From: Candidatus Taylorbacteria bacterium RIFCSPHIGHO2_02_FULL_46_13
Lineage (GTDB): Bacteria > Patescibacteriota > Minisyncoccia > Phycocordibacterales > DSPV01
Assembly (NCBI GenBank): GCA_001821015.1
Contig: MHRQ01000016.1
Location: 21,782-51,588, forward strand
DNA length: 29,807 nt
Direction of reading: 5' to 3'
Both the position numbers and the translations under genes were made by a program. This document shows positions 7,339 to 16,120 of this stretch, in pieces. The notes below the pieces were generated by a model that ran no database searches, was not told the DNA's origin, and worked only from the letters and a program-made list of their open reading frames with translations. Each line of letters starts with the position of its first letter. Within the stretch, counting starts at the first letter, position 1.

Positions 7339-8265
7339 ATGTCATTTATTATCTGGACAATCCAACTTATTCTCGTGCCGGTGCTTTCTCCGCTTGTTAT
7401 CGGTGTGATCAGGAAGAGTAAAGCACGGTTTCAAAATCGTCGCGGGGCGAGCATTCTCCAGCCATATAACGATGTGTGGAAGCTGATGCACAAAGACGAG
7501 ATTATCAGTGCCGATGCATCTTGGATCTTTCGGTATGCTCCGTATATTATGTTTGCCGTAACGCTTGTTGTCGGCGCGAGCATTCCTCTGGTCGCTTCGT
7601 TTCTGAAAAATGAGTACACCAGTGACATTCTGGCTATCGTGTACATGCTCGCTATCGGAACATTCTTTTTGGCGCTTGCCGGAATAGATACCGGAAGCTC
7701 GTTTGGAGGATTCGGGTCTAGCAGAGAAATGACTATTTCGGCGCTGGCAGAGGGGGGGTTTATTTTTTCGTTGCTCACGCTCGCTTTGATAAGCGGTTCC
7801 ACGAATTTGTTTTCAATTTCTGCTTTTATTGCAGCTCCTAATCTTCTCTCGGCGCTTCCTATTATGTTGGCCTTCTTGGGTTTTTTCATTGTCTTACTTG
7901 CGGAGACTTCTCGCTTTCCTTTTGATAATCCCGCCACGCATTTGGAGTTGACGATGATTCATGAAGCGATGATATTGGAATACTCGGGTAAACGATTAGC
8001 GCTTATGGAATGGGCATCGGCAAACAAGCTATTGATTTTTATATCACTTGCCATAAATCTTTTCTTCCCATGGGGGATTGCACAGAACCTGTCTCTTGGT
8101 GCTGTGACGTTTGGGATAGTGGTGTTTGCTGTCAAAGTATCATTATTTTGTTTGGTGATTGCAACTATTGAGTCAACGATCGCCAAACTCAGATTTTTTA
8201 GATTACCCGATCTTCTCATCGTTTCTTTTATACTCAATGTCGTGGCCATTGGTTTAATTATCTGA
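7339..8265 (+). CDS. hyfC-like: HyfC/NuoH-like membrane subunit
   Basis: The 308-residue protein, with about eight helices, is the NuoH/HyfC homologue that links the soluble arm to the membrane arm. Diagnostic segments are RRGASILQPYNDVWKL near residue 35, GSSFGGFGSSREM, and ETSRFPFDNPATHLEL followed by MIHEAMILEYSGKRLA and LMEWA. The conserved acidic residues of the hydrophilic loops are retained. In related complexes this subunit transmits the redox-driven change to the pumps, which makes its conservation notable beside cofactor-less partners. It starts three bases after the previous stop. Confidence 0.93.
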   Translation: MSFIIWTIQLILVPVLSPLVIGVIRKSKARFQNRRGASILQPYNDVWKLMHKDEIISADASWIFRYAPYIMFAVTLVVGASIPLVASFLKNEYTSDILAIVYMLAIGTFFLALAGIDTGSSFGGFGSSREMTISALAEGGFIFSLLTLALISGSTNLFSISAFIAAPNLLSALPIMLAFLGFFIVLLAETSRFPFDNPATHLELTMIHEAMILEYSGKRLALMEWASANKLLIFISLAINLFFPWGIAQNLSLGAVTFGIVVFAVKVSLFCLVIATIESTIAKLRFFRLPDLLIVSFILNVVAIGLII

Positions 8266-8267
8266 AT

Positions 8268-8915
8268 ATGGACATATTTTTTAATCAATTATTACCAGCA
8301 ACTTTTTTCTTAACGACGATTTACTTTCATTTGGCACGGAAGAATTTTGGAATTGCGATCGGGTATGGCATTCAGTCGCTTGCCATTGCGCTTATTTTGC
8401 TCGGATCTTTTTTTGATACCAGGTCGCTCACGTTGCTTTTTATCATTATTCTTTTGGTGACCTTCAAAGTCATTATCGCACCGAAATTTTTTATCGGATT
8501 GGTGAAAAAACATGAGGTAAAATTTTCATCTAGCGCATACCTTAACCTTCCGCTGTCGCTTATCGTCATCAGTGTACTTATCGCGGTGGTTCACAGCCGG
8601 GTATTTTTGCCCCTGGCATCTTTAGTTCCCGCTCATTCAGAACTTGTACTGCTCGCTATCGCGGGAATGTTGGTGTCGCTTTTCTTAGTCATTAACCGCA
8701 AGGGGGCTTTGTCACAAATAGTCGGGGTGCTCTCGCTTGAGAATAGTATTGTGACCTTCGCTATCTTTTCTGGCCTTGAACAGTCAACGGCTCTTCAGGT
8801 GGGGATTATGTTTGATATTGCGGTTTGGTTCGTTATCGCCACGGTTTTTGTTTCAATGATATATAAACACTTTGGTACGCTTGATATAACTGAGATGAAA
8901 CAGTTAAGAGATTAA
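8268..8915 (+). CDS. hyfE-like: HyfE/NuoK-like membrane subunit
   Basis: The 215-residue protein is predicted to have about seven helices. The segment VGVLSLENSIVTFAIFSG matches the NuoK/HyfE helix with its intramembrane Glu. The end (LQVGIMFDIAVWFVIA, then YKHFGTLDITEM) is typical of HyfE. It forms part of the ion path between HyfC and the antiporter-like subunits. It starts two bases after hyfC, with an ATG well placed for coupled translation. Confidence 0.88.
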   Translation: MDIFFNQLLPATFFLTTIYFHLARKNFGIAIGYGIQSLAIALILLGSFFDTRSLTLLFIIILLVTFKVIIAPKFFIGLVKKHEVKFSSSAYLNLPLSLIVISVLIAVVHSRVFLPLASLVPAHSELVLLAIAGMLVSLFLVINRKGALSQIVGVLSLENSIVTFAIFSGLEQSTALQVGIMFDIAVWFVIATVFVSMIYKHFGTLDITEMKQLRD

Positions 8916-8919
8916 CATC

Positions 8920-10368
8920 ATGGAATTATTTTTAATCATCGGGGTTTTGCTTTTTTCCGCCCTGGTCTGCTCGTTAGTGAGACAGCGTGGTGTCATTGAA
9001 GTTATTTCAGTCAGCGCCAGCACTGTTGCCTTAATTATTTCTCTGTTTGTTGCGTTAAAAGTTTCCACTCAAGGAGCCTATTCGCCTTTTCCAATCTTTT
9101 CCGTTGACGCGCTTGGAGCAATCGTGATGCTTATCATTGCCACGGTCGGTCTTGCGGCGTCGTTTTTTTCCGTGTTCTATCTTCGTGAAGAAACAAAGAA
9201 AATGATAGTAGGTTTTCGAAGAATTAAGCAATATTTTGTACTGCTAAATTTGTTTCTCGCGGTGGTGTTTTTCGCGATTATGGTGAACAGCCCGATATTG
9301 ATGTGGATTTCTATTGAAGCTACGACGCTTTCAACCGCGTTCCTCATTAGTTTTTATAATAAACCATCGTCTATGGAGGCAGCCTGGAAATATTTAATTA
9401 TAAATTCGGTCGGTTTGCTTTTGGCATTCTTCGGAACTTTGCTCTATCTAACTTCCGTGCGAACTTTTGGCGCAGACGGTTTCATAAGTTGGGAAGTACT
9501 TATAGCGAATGCGGGGCATCTTGATATTCAGGTGATGAAAATCGCTTTTATCTTTGTATTGATTGGGTATGGGACAAAGGTCGGGCTTTTCCCCATGCAT
9601 ACATGGTTGCCCGATGCTCACAGTAAAGCGCCCGTGCCGGTGAGCGCGTTACTTTCCGGCGTTTTGTTGAATGTCGCCCTCGTCGCGGTATTAAGATTTA
9701 AATTAGTTACCGACGTATTCGTTGGAAACGGATTTTCGGCGCGCCTGCTTATCTTATTTGGCATGGCTTCCATCGTCGCAGCGGCGCTTATCATCTTTAC
9801 GCAAAAAAATTATAAACGGCTTCTCGCCTACTCAAGCATTGAGAATATCGGCATCATAACGCTTGGTTTCGGTATCGGGGGATTAGGTGCATTTGCCGCG
9901 CTTCTCCATATGATTTATCATGCGCTTATCAAATCATCCCTCTTCTTCTCGGCAGGCAGCCTGTTTTTAAAATACAGTTCAACTAAAATATCCAATATCA
10001 GGGGAGCGATCGGTGCGGTTCCGTTTACCGCCGCACTCTTTTTAATGGGCTTTCTTGCGATAACAGGGATTCCACCATTTGGGTTATTTTTGACAAAACT
10101 ATATATTCTGTCCGCGGGGATAGCAATGCATCCATACGCAGTCTTGCTTGCTTTAGCATCATTTATTGTCCTCTTCATTGGTTTCTTACGGCATGGAGCG
10201 GCGATGATTTTTGGTGAAAAACCTACAGACATAAAACCTGGAGAGACGAACCGTTGGCTTGTTTTTCCCCCTTTGGCGTTACTCATCATCGCCTTATACT
10301 TGAGTGTGCATATTCCGCCTTTTCTCTACACGCTTATTACCAACGCAGTGGCAATCTATTCATCATGA
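8920..10368 (+). CDS. hyfF-like: HyfF/NuoN-M-like proton-conducting membrane subunit
   Basis: This is a second antiporter-like subunit of 482 residues. Channel residues are conserved: Glu133 (WISIEATTLST), Lys220 (GTKVGLFPMHTWLPDAH) and Lys338 (HALIKSSLFF), with YKRLLAYSSIENIG between. There is no long amphipathic C-terminal extension, as expected for HyfF. With HyfB this gives two complete ion channels. No HyfD gene is present, so the membrane arm is of the compact type. Its stop overlaps the next start (ATGA). Confidence 0.93.
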   Translation: MELFLIIGVLLFSALVCSLVRQRGVIEVISVSASTVALIISLFVALKVSTQGAYSPFPIFSVDALGAIVMLIIATVGLAASFFSVFYLREETKKMIVGFRRIKQYFVLLNLFLAVVFFAIMVNSPILMWISIEATTLSTAFLISFYNKPSSMEAAWKYLIINSVGLLLAFFGTLLYLTSVRTFGADGFISWEVLIANAGHLDIQVMKIAFIFVLIGYGTKVGLFPMHTWLPDAHSKAPVPVSALLSGVLLNVALVAVLRFKLVTDVFVGNGFSARLLILFGMASIVAAALIIFTQKNYKRLLAYSSIENIGIITLGFGIGGLGAFAALLHMIYHALIKSSLFFSAGSLFLKYSSTKISNIRGAIGAVPFTAALFLMGFLAITGIPPFGLFLTKLYILSAGIAMHPYAVLLALASFIVLFIGFLRHGAAMIFGEKPTDIKPGETNRWLVFPPLALLIIALYLSVHIPPFLYTLITNAVAIYSS

Positions 10369-11936
10369 GATTATCAGATATAGAAAAATACGTTCCCAAA
10401 CACACATCGGCGCGCATACAGGGCACAGCCGCTGTCTTTGAAGTTTCCGTCTCAGCGCTTCGGGAGATTTCGGATGAGTTATATCATGAAAAAAAACTTT
10501 CCCTGATGTTGATAACGGCCACAGACGAGAGAAAAGAAAACGGATGTTTCAAGGTCTGGTATGTCTTCGGCGCGCCTGAAGAAAATATATGTATCGTTCC
10601 GTACATTCAAATTAAAAATACCTTTGAGTTTCCTTCGTTAACCTCCTCTATTCTTGAAGCTCGGCATTATGAAAGAAAGATACAAACATTTTTTGGTCTG
10701 ACTGCAGTTGGTCATCCTGATGCAAGGCCGATTGTGCTTCATGAGAATTGGCCTGCAGATGTTTTTCCGTTACGGAAAGATTTTGATTGGAAAACGAGAC
10801 CGCCGGAGGCTCATGGCGTGTACGAATTCCAACATGTTGGCGGTGAAGGTATTTATGAGATTCCGGTTGGCCCGATTCATGCAGGTATCATCGAGCCGGG
10901 TCATTTTCGATTCAGTGTTGCCGGAGAAGAGATTATCCTGTTAGAGCCACGGCTCGGATTTACTCACAAAGGTAGTGAAAAATTGTTTGAGCGATTGCCA
11001 GTGGATGAAAAAGTTTGGCTCTCAGAAAAAATTTCAGGTGATAGCTCTTTTAGCCATTCACTTGCTTTTTGCCAAGCGGCGGAAGAGCTGGCGGGGATTG
11101 TGGCCCCACGGAGGGCGCGGTATCTACGTGTCATATACGCGGAGTTGGAACGCGTGGCGAATCATCTTGGCGATATCGGAGCTATTATGTTAGATACAGG
11201 TTTTAATTTCGGGGGTGCGCATGGCGCTCGTCTGCGTGAGAAAAGTATGCAGATACACCAGAGGCTTACGGCGAGCAGATTTTTGCGGCGGGTTAATATG
11301 ATTGGCGGTGTCATGAAAGATATAGACGGCAAAGAAAAAGACAGATTGTCTGCCGACCTCGCGATACTCTTAAAAGATTTTTCCGAAGTCATTGAGATTG
11401 CAGAAGACAGTTCGTCTCTTCTTAATCGTCTGAAGGGGACTGGCGTGCTTTCATATGAAATTGCCAAAGATCGCGGTGTGGTGGGGGTTGCCGCGAAAGC
11501 CCTTGGGATAATACATGATGCGCGCGTTGAGTATCCCTATGCGGCCTATCATGAGCTTGCTATGGGCGAGATTGCATCTCACAAAGAGGGGGATGTGTAT
11601 GCACGATTTCGTGTTCGTGTTCAGGAAGTGTATCAATCAATAGAAATTATTAAAAAGGCGCTTACGCAATTACCTGATGGCCCACTCGCCGTACACACCG
11701 AAGGTCTCTCGTTTGCAAAAAATGCATTGGCGATAAGTATTGTTGAGGGGTGGAGAGGAGCTATCGTGTATTTTTTGGCAACCGACTCGAGTGGAAACAT
11801 CAGCAGAGTTGCGCCTCGGGATCCTTCGTTTATCAACTGGGCGGTTCTTGGTTCTGCCGGCTTTGGCAATGTGGTTCCTGATTTTCCTCTTATCAACAAA
11901 AGTTTCAATTTGTCATACTCGGGAAGTGATCTCTAA
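10365..11936 (+). CDS. hyfG-like: HyfG/NuoCD-like large-subunit homologue lacking the [NiFe] cysteines
   Basis: This 523-residue protein fuses a NuoC-like N-domain (about residues 1-140) to a NuoD/hydrogenase large-subunit domain. The start at 10365 overlaps the HyfF stop. Family features include VGPIHAGIIEPGHFRF, RLGFTHKGSEKLFE, RYLRVIYAELERVANHLGDIG and GFNFGGAHG. The N-terminal metal motif RICGxC reads KISGDS (Ser224, Ser227). The C-terminal DPCxxC region reads NLSYSG (Ser517, Gly520) in the last residues. All four Ni-Fe ligands are therefore absent. The GDSSFSHS and FPLINKSFNLSYSG signatures resemble the 'energy-converting hydrogenase related' (Ehr) branch, which also lacks the [NiFe] site. 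No hydrogenase maturation gene is in the window. Substrate unknown. Confidence 0.92.
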   Translation: MRLSDIEKYVPKHTSARIQGTAAVFEVSVSALREISDELYHEKKLSLMLITATDERKENGCFKVWYVFGAPEENICIVPYIQIKNTFEFPSLTSSILEARHYERKIQTFFGLTAVGHPDARPIVLHENWPADVFPLRKDFDWKTRPPEAHGVYEFQHVGGEGIYEIPVGPIHAGIIEPGHFRFSVAGEEIILLEPRLGFTHKGSEKLFERLPVDEKVWLSEKISGDSSFSHSLAFCQAAEELAGIVAPRRARYLRVIYAELERVANHLGDIGAIMLDTGFNFGGAHGARLREKSMQIHQRLTASRFLRRVNMIGGVMKDIDGKEKDRLSADLAILLKDFSEVIEIAEDSSSLLNRLKGTGVLSYEIAKDRGVVGVAAKALGIIHDARVEYPYAAYHELAMGEIASHKEGDVYARFRVRVQEVYQSIEIIKKALTQLPDGPLAVHTEGLSFAKNALAISIVEGWRGAIVYFLATDSSGNISRVAPRDPSFINWAVLGSAGFGNVVPDFPLINKSFNLSYSGSDL

Positions 11937-11967
11937 ATCTTAAAGTAAAAAAACATAAGGTATTTTT

Positions 11968-12462
11968 ATGACGCAGCGTTTCAAATGGATTTCTCTTACG
12001 GTGTTTGTTGCCACTCTCCTAACTTTAGGGCTTTTTTACCTTTTTCCCTCCCTTTTATCTTCGGGGGTGGATCCGGTAGTGTATGACCGTCCGTTAATAC
12101 CTCTTTCTACAACCACCATATCCATAAAAGGCGTTACTATTACGGCCGAAGTCATTAACAGTGAATTAGAAATGGCGATTGGGCTTGGTGGGCGTGAAGG
12201 TCTGTTGCCTGAAACGGGTATGTGGTTTGAATTTGGGTCAAACAGTCGGTGGGGGATTTGGATGAAGGATATGAGATTTCCGATTGATATCATGTGGATT
12301 GATGAAAATATGAGCATTGTTACTATTGCGGAAAAAATTTCTCCCGATACGTATCCCAGAGTGTTTTACCCGTCGTCCGATGCGTTGTTTGTGTTGGAAG
12401 TGCCGGCTGGATTTGTGGAAAACTCGCAGATAGAGACGGGAAACACCCTTTTGGTGCGTTAA
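11968..12462 (+). CDS. DUF192 family protein, membrane-anchored
   Basis: The 164-residue protein has an N-terminal signal anchor (about residues 6-30) and a DUF192 domain: AEVINSELEMAIGLGGREGL, MWFEFGSNSRWGIWMKDMRFPIDIMWID, then VLEVPAGFVEN. The biochemical role of the domain is not established. It starts 31 bases after the last gene of the complex-I-like operon and runs the same way, so it may share its transcript. A weak site (AAGG) precedes the ATG. The 214 bases that follow hold no gene or clear signal, only an AT-rich stretch before nrdA. Confidence 0.88.
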   Translation: MTQRFKWISLTVFVATLLTLGLFYLFPSLLSSGVDPVVYDRPLIPLSTTTISIKGVTITAEVINSELEMAIGLGGREGLLPETGMWFEFGSNSRWGIWMKDMRFPIDIMWIDENMSIVTIAEKISPDTYPRVFYPSSDALFVLEVPAGFVENSQIETGNTLLVR

Positions 12463-12676
12463 AATTCTTGTCGTAAGCGTGAAAAATATTTTTCCGGTGC
12501 CCAATTCTTCTTTCGGTAGGCGTTCTTTTAAATGCCCCCCTTTACAGTGCTTTTATTTCGTGTTTTTCATGTCTCGCGCAGGTTTTTCCCACTATCATTC
12601 CTGTCGTGGTGAGGTAAAATTGTAGAATAAATTAATTTCTAGAGATAAGTTCTAACGAAGAAGGGAAACAAGAGCT

Positions 12677-15421
12677 ATGAGTATTTTTATCACGAAGAGA
12701 GACGGCACCAAGGCTCCATTCAATGCTGACAAAATTAATCGTTCTATTGAACGTGCCTGTAAAGGGCTTGCCGATCCTGTCGCAATGGTTACTCAAATTG
12801 CAACTGACACTCGCCTGACGCTTTATGACGGCATCACAACGGAAGAAATGGACAGGGCGACGATACATGCGACAGTCCAAAACATAAAAGATGATATTGA
12901 ATACGATAAAGTAGCCACGAGGCTTTTTTTAAAGACTGTCTATAGAAGAATACTGGGCGAATATGATCTGGATAACCCTGAAGATTTGAAAATAAAGCAC
13001 AAAGAAGGATTTATCGGCTATATTACAGAGGGGGTAGCCAGCAATCGGTTACATCCGAACATGGTAGACAAGTTTGATTTGAAACGTCTCGCAGATACAC
13101 TGGTGATAGAGCGAGATGATCTGTTTCAGTATTCGGGTGTGGATGGACTCATGAATCGATATGCAATTAAAGATGCATACCAATATCCCGTAGAGACTCC
13201 ACAATATTTTTTCATGCGTGTGGCGATGGGACTTTCGTACAATGAAACCGATCCGACTGCGTGGGCAATTAGGTTCTACGAGAAAATGTCTCGGCACGAA
13301 TACATTGCGGGAGGTTCAACCAACCTCGGAGCGGGAACGATTCGTTCTGCGCTCTCAAATTGTTTTCTTCTTGAGATTCACGATACGATAGAACATATTT
13401 CAAAATCAGTTTCAGATGTAATGTTGCTCTCAAAAAACTCTGGAGGTTTGGGTGTGTCGGTAACTAAATTGCGGGCGGGCGGGTCACCTCTGAAATCTAA
13501 TTTTGGCGGTGTGTCCACCGGGCCAACTCCTTTTGCAAAAATAATTGATACAGCGATTCGCGCGATACAGCGCGGAGGCAAGAAAAAAGGAGCCTTGTGC
13601 TTTTACATGGAGAATTGGCACCTTGATTTTCCAGAATTTCTTGATTGGAAGCAGAACAACGGAGATGATTATATGCGCATGCGTACTGCAAACACTGCCG
13701 CGTATCTCTCAGATGAGTTTATGAAGCGTGCGCTCTCCGGTCAGGATTGGTATATGTTTGATCCGGCAGAGACATCGGAACTAAATGAGCTCTACGGGCA
13801 GGCGTTTTCTGAAAGTTACCAGAAATACGTTGCGAAAGCAGAACGGGGGGATCTTAGAACCTTTAAAAAAGTTTCTGCGAGCGAGCAGTTGCGACAAATC
13901 CTCGTCTGTTTGCAAACTACCTCGCATCCATGGATGGTTTGGAAAGATTCTATTAATCTACGCGCCCTGAATAACAATACCGGGACTATCCACATGTCCA
14001 ATCTGTGCACCGAAATCTGCCTTCCGCAGGATAAAGACAATGTCGCGGTGTGCAATCTTGCTTCAATTAATCTCCCGATGCACATTTACAACAAAGAAAT
14101 GCAGTGGGGTAAACTTGAAGAGTCCGTTCGTCTCGCCGTCCGTCAGCTGGACAACCTTATTGATATCAACAGACTTTCCATTCCGGAAGCGCAAAATTCA
14201 GATAAAGCAAATCGCGCGATCGGTCTTGGGGTAATGGGATTTTCAGATACGATAGAACAGTTTGGCATGGCGTATGATAGCGAGCGCGCGTGGGATTTTG
14301 CGGACAGAATTTTTGAATTCATCAGTCATATGGCGATTGATGAAAGCGCCAACCTTGCAAAGACGCGTGGTTCTTATCCAAATTTCAAAGGTTCCCGCTG
14401 GTCAAAAGGAATGGTGCCGATTGATACGATTAAGATACTTGAAGAAGACCGGGGTCGTCCCGTCACGGTGTCTCGTGAGAGCAAACACAAAGGCCTGAAC
14501 TGGGATCTCTTGCGCGCGAAAGTAAAACAAGGAATCCGCAACGCAACACTCATGGCAGTGGCACCAAATGCAAACATTGGTCTCGTTGCGGGCACCACGC
14601 CGGGTATTGATCCTCGCTTCGCGCAAATTTTCTCCCGCAACAAGATTTCCGGTAAATACATTGATATCAACCACAACTTGGTGAAAGATTTAAAAAACAT
14701 GGGACTATGGGATAAAGTAAAAGCGTCTATTATTGAGAATCAGGGAGACATCTCTGGTATTGAAGGGATTCCCGAATACGTAAAAAATATTTACAAGACC
14801 TCGTTCACGATTTCTCCATACGCATTTGTTGAAGTTGCTGCTCGTGCGCAGAAGTGGGTTGACCAAGCGCTTTCGCGCAATATGTATCTTGAGACGCGCG
14901 ATATTGATGAAACCATGAAAGTTTACACGACCGCGTGGGAAAAAGGGGTTAAGAGTACTTACTACTTGCACATGAAGCCTCGGCACACCGCGGAGCAGAG
15001 TACGGTGCATGTCAATAAGGCTCAGAAAATCGGCAAAATCGGTTTTGCCGCAGTTTCTGGCGGGAATATAGAGAAAAAGCCAGGTTTTTCGGTTCCTCTA
15101 CAGAAATCATTAAGTATAGAAGGGGATTCGGTATTGCCACCGGTGACACCTACGGTCCCTGCAACTATGATTGCTCAGACAGTCAAAGCGATAAAGATTG
15201 AAGAAATCGTCAGCACTTCCGTTCCTGTGGCAACCGCTGTGTCCGTAGCGGAGTCGGTTAAAGTTCCGCACACAGCAGAGGTATCGGCCCAATCGCGTCC
15301 TAAGCTTACCCCCGAGGAGGTGGAGGTGTTGATGAAGAATTTCGGCAAGAAGTTGCCACATAATCACGAGGAGGGGCCGGTAGATCCAGGGACGGAGAAT
15401 ATCTGTATTGGCTGCGAGTAG
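12677..15421 (+). CDS. nrdA: Ribonucleoside-diphosphate reductase, alpha (R1) subunit, class I
   Basis: The 914-residue catalytic subunit makes deoxyribonucleotides from ribonucleotides. An ATP-cone fills about residues 1-90 (ITKRDGTKAPFNADKI), which suggests dATP/ATP control of activity. The active-site set is present: Cys in SNCFLLEI, Cys and Glu in SNLCTEI, Cys in AVCNLASINL, and the Tyr pair in STYYLHMKP that relays the radical from R2. A Ser/Thr/Val-rich linker of about 70 residues joins the barrel to a C-terminal tail ending CIGCE, the shuttle cysteine pair reduced by thioredoxin or glutaredoxin. The site GAAGGGAA precedes the ATG. nrdB lies 0.7 kb downstream, separated by a palindromic element and a small exported protein. 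No NrdR box was recognised upstream. Confidence 0.97.
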   Translation: MSIFITKRDGTKAPFNADKINRSIERACKGLADPVAMVTQIATDTRLTLYDGITTEEMDRATIHATVQNIKDDIEYDKVATRLFLKTVYRRILGEYDLDNPEDLKIKHKEGFIGYITEGVASNRLHPNMVDKFDLKRLADTLVIERDDLFQYSGVDGLMNRYAIKDAYQYPVETPQYFFMRVAMGLSYNETDPTAWAIRFYEKMSRHEYIAGGSTNLGAGTIRSALSNCFLLEIHDTIEHISKSVSDVMLLSKNSGGLGVSVTKLRAGGSPLKSNFGGVSTGPTPFAKIIDTAIRAIQRGGKKKGALCFYMENWHLDFPEFLDWKQNNGDDYMRMRTANTAAYLSDEFMKRALSGQDWYMFDPAETSELNELYGQAFSESYQKYVAKAERGDLRTFKKVSASEQLRQILVCLQTTSHPWMVWKDSINLRALNNNTGTIHMSNLCTEICLPQDKDNVAVCNLASINLPMHIYNKEMQWGKLEESVRLAVRQLDNLIDINRLSIPEAQNSDKANRAIGLGVMGFSDTIEQFGMAYDSERAWDFADRIFEFISHMAIDESANLAKTRGSYPNFKGSRWSKGMVPIDTIKILEEDRGRPVTVSRESKHKGLNWDLLRAKVKQGIRNATLMAVAPNANIGLVAGTTPGIDPRFAQIFSRNKISGKYIDINHNLVKDLKNMGLWDKVKASIIENQGDISGIEGIPEYVKNIYKTSFTISPYAFVEVAARAQKWVDQALSRNMYLETRDIDETMKVYTTAWEKGVKSTYYLHMKPRHTAEQSTVHVNKAQKIGKIGFAAVSGGNIEKKPGFSVPLQKSLSIEGDSVLPPVTPTVPATMIAQTVKAIKIEEIVSTSVPVATAVSVAESVKVPHTAEVSAQSRPKLTPEEVEVLMKNFGKKLPHNHEEGPVDPGTENICIGCE

Positions 15422-15539
15422 TTTCTTTTAATTTTGAGCGATTTCTGTGTTGCTCTCTCCGGTGCTCCCTCACCATATAGGAATATGGCTCGGTTCGCTC
15501 CTCGAGAGCGCCTTGAACTCATCTCAAAATTAAAAGAAA
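15422..15539. mobile_element. Palindromic element, family B copy 2, abutting nrdA stop
   Basis: The arms TTTCTTTTAATTTTGAG (15422-15438) and CTCAAAATTAAAAGAAA (15523-15539) are a perfect 17-bp inverted repeat. Read on the minus strand, the core has GTTCAAGGCGC, CGAGCCATAT, ATATGGTGAGGGAG, CACCGGA, AGCAAC and AGAAAT in the order of copy 1 at 2244-2373. The arms of the two copies differ in sequence, but each pair is self-complementary. It starts on the base after the nrdA stop codon and could act as a transcript-end hairpin. Confidence 0.75.
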
Positions 15540-15631
15540 TCGAGGTACGACCTTGAATCGGGGAAAAGGTCGAACCTTGTTCTCTGAATCCTTTTTTGTT
15601 ACTCTTATTCCTACCCACTAACTTTTTTATT

Positions 15632-16087
15632 GTGAAAAACACACAGCGCGGCATTGCTCCCATCATCATTGCTCTCATTATCGCTATCATCATTAGTGGC
15701 GGAGCGTCTATTTATTTTCTTTCAACAAAAACAAAGACAGTTCCACAGCAAAATCAGCAACAGACACAACAACAAGAATCAAACCAGCAGGCATCAACGA
15801 CTACCACTGCAGCTGATGATTGTGCTTTGATTGCAACCTCACACTTTCGTTCCGTAAACAATATTATAGTCGGCATGGGGCCGAATGGCGCTGTGATGGG
15901 TAAGGGATACCTTGATTTTCAAGGGAACGCTTTTTCAGGGCAGACCGGGGGTGATGTTCTTATTAGCGGAACATATACGTGCGCACAGAATGTTTTGCAT
16001 ATAAAAAATTCCAATGCAACGGCAACGTATGATTCCGATAGCAAGATCCTTTTGTGGGATGGAGTCGAGTACGTGAGAGCCCCCTAG
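15632..16087 (+). CDS. Small exported or membrane-anchored protein, pilin-like N-terminus
   Basis: A GTG start at 15632 gives 151 residues. The N-terminus (KNTQRGIAPIIIALIIAI) has a short basic segment followed at once by one long hydrophobic helix, as in type IV pilin-like and many CPR exported proteins. A Gln/Thr-rich linker (QQNQQQTQQQESNQQ) leads to a C-domain of about 90 residues with two Cys (DDCALI, GTYTCAQN) that could form a disulfide outside the cell. No family is recognised. No strong ribosome binding site is seen. It lies between nrdA and nrdB, but no functional link is evident. Confidence 0.65.
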   Translation: MKNTQRGIAPIIIALIIAIIISGGASIYFLSTKTKTVPQQNQQQTQQQESNQQASTTTTAADDCALIATSHFRSVNNIIVGMGPNGAVMGKGYLDFQGNAFSGQTGGDVLISGTYTCAQNVLHIKNSNATATYDSDSKILLWDGVEYVRAP

Positions 16088-16120
16088 TTTTTAAAGATAA
16101 TTGAGTAATAATATAAATAT

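Noticed and set aside
7431..7937. 168-codon minus-strand frame
   Set aside because: Antisense shadow of the conserved HyfC-like gene.
10365..11936. Active [NiFe] hydrogenase
   Set aside because: All four metal-ligand cysteines are absent and no maturation genes are in the window.
12463..12676. NrdR box or riboswitch before nrdA
   Set aside because: No pair of NrdR-type palindromes and no recognised aptamer; only a weak, ambiguous promoter-like AT stretch.
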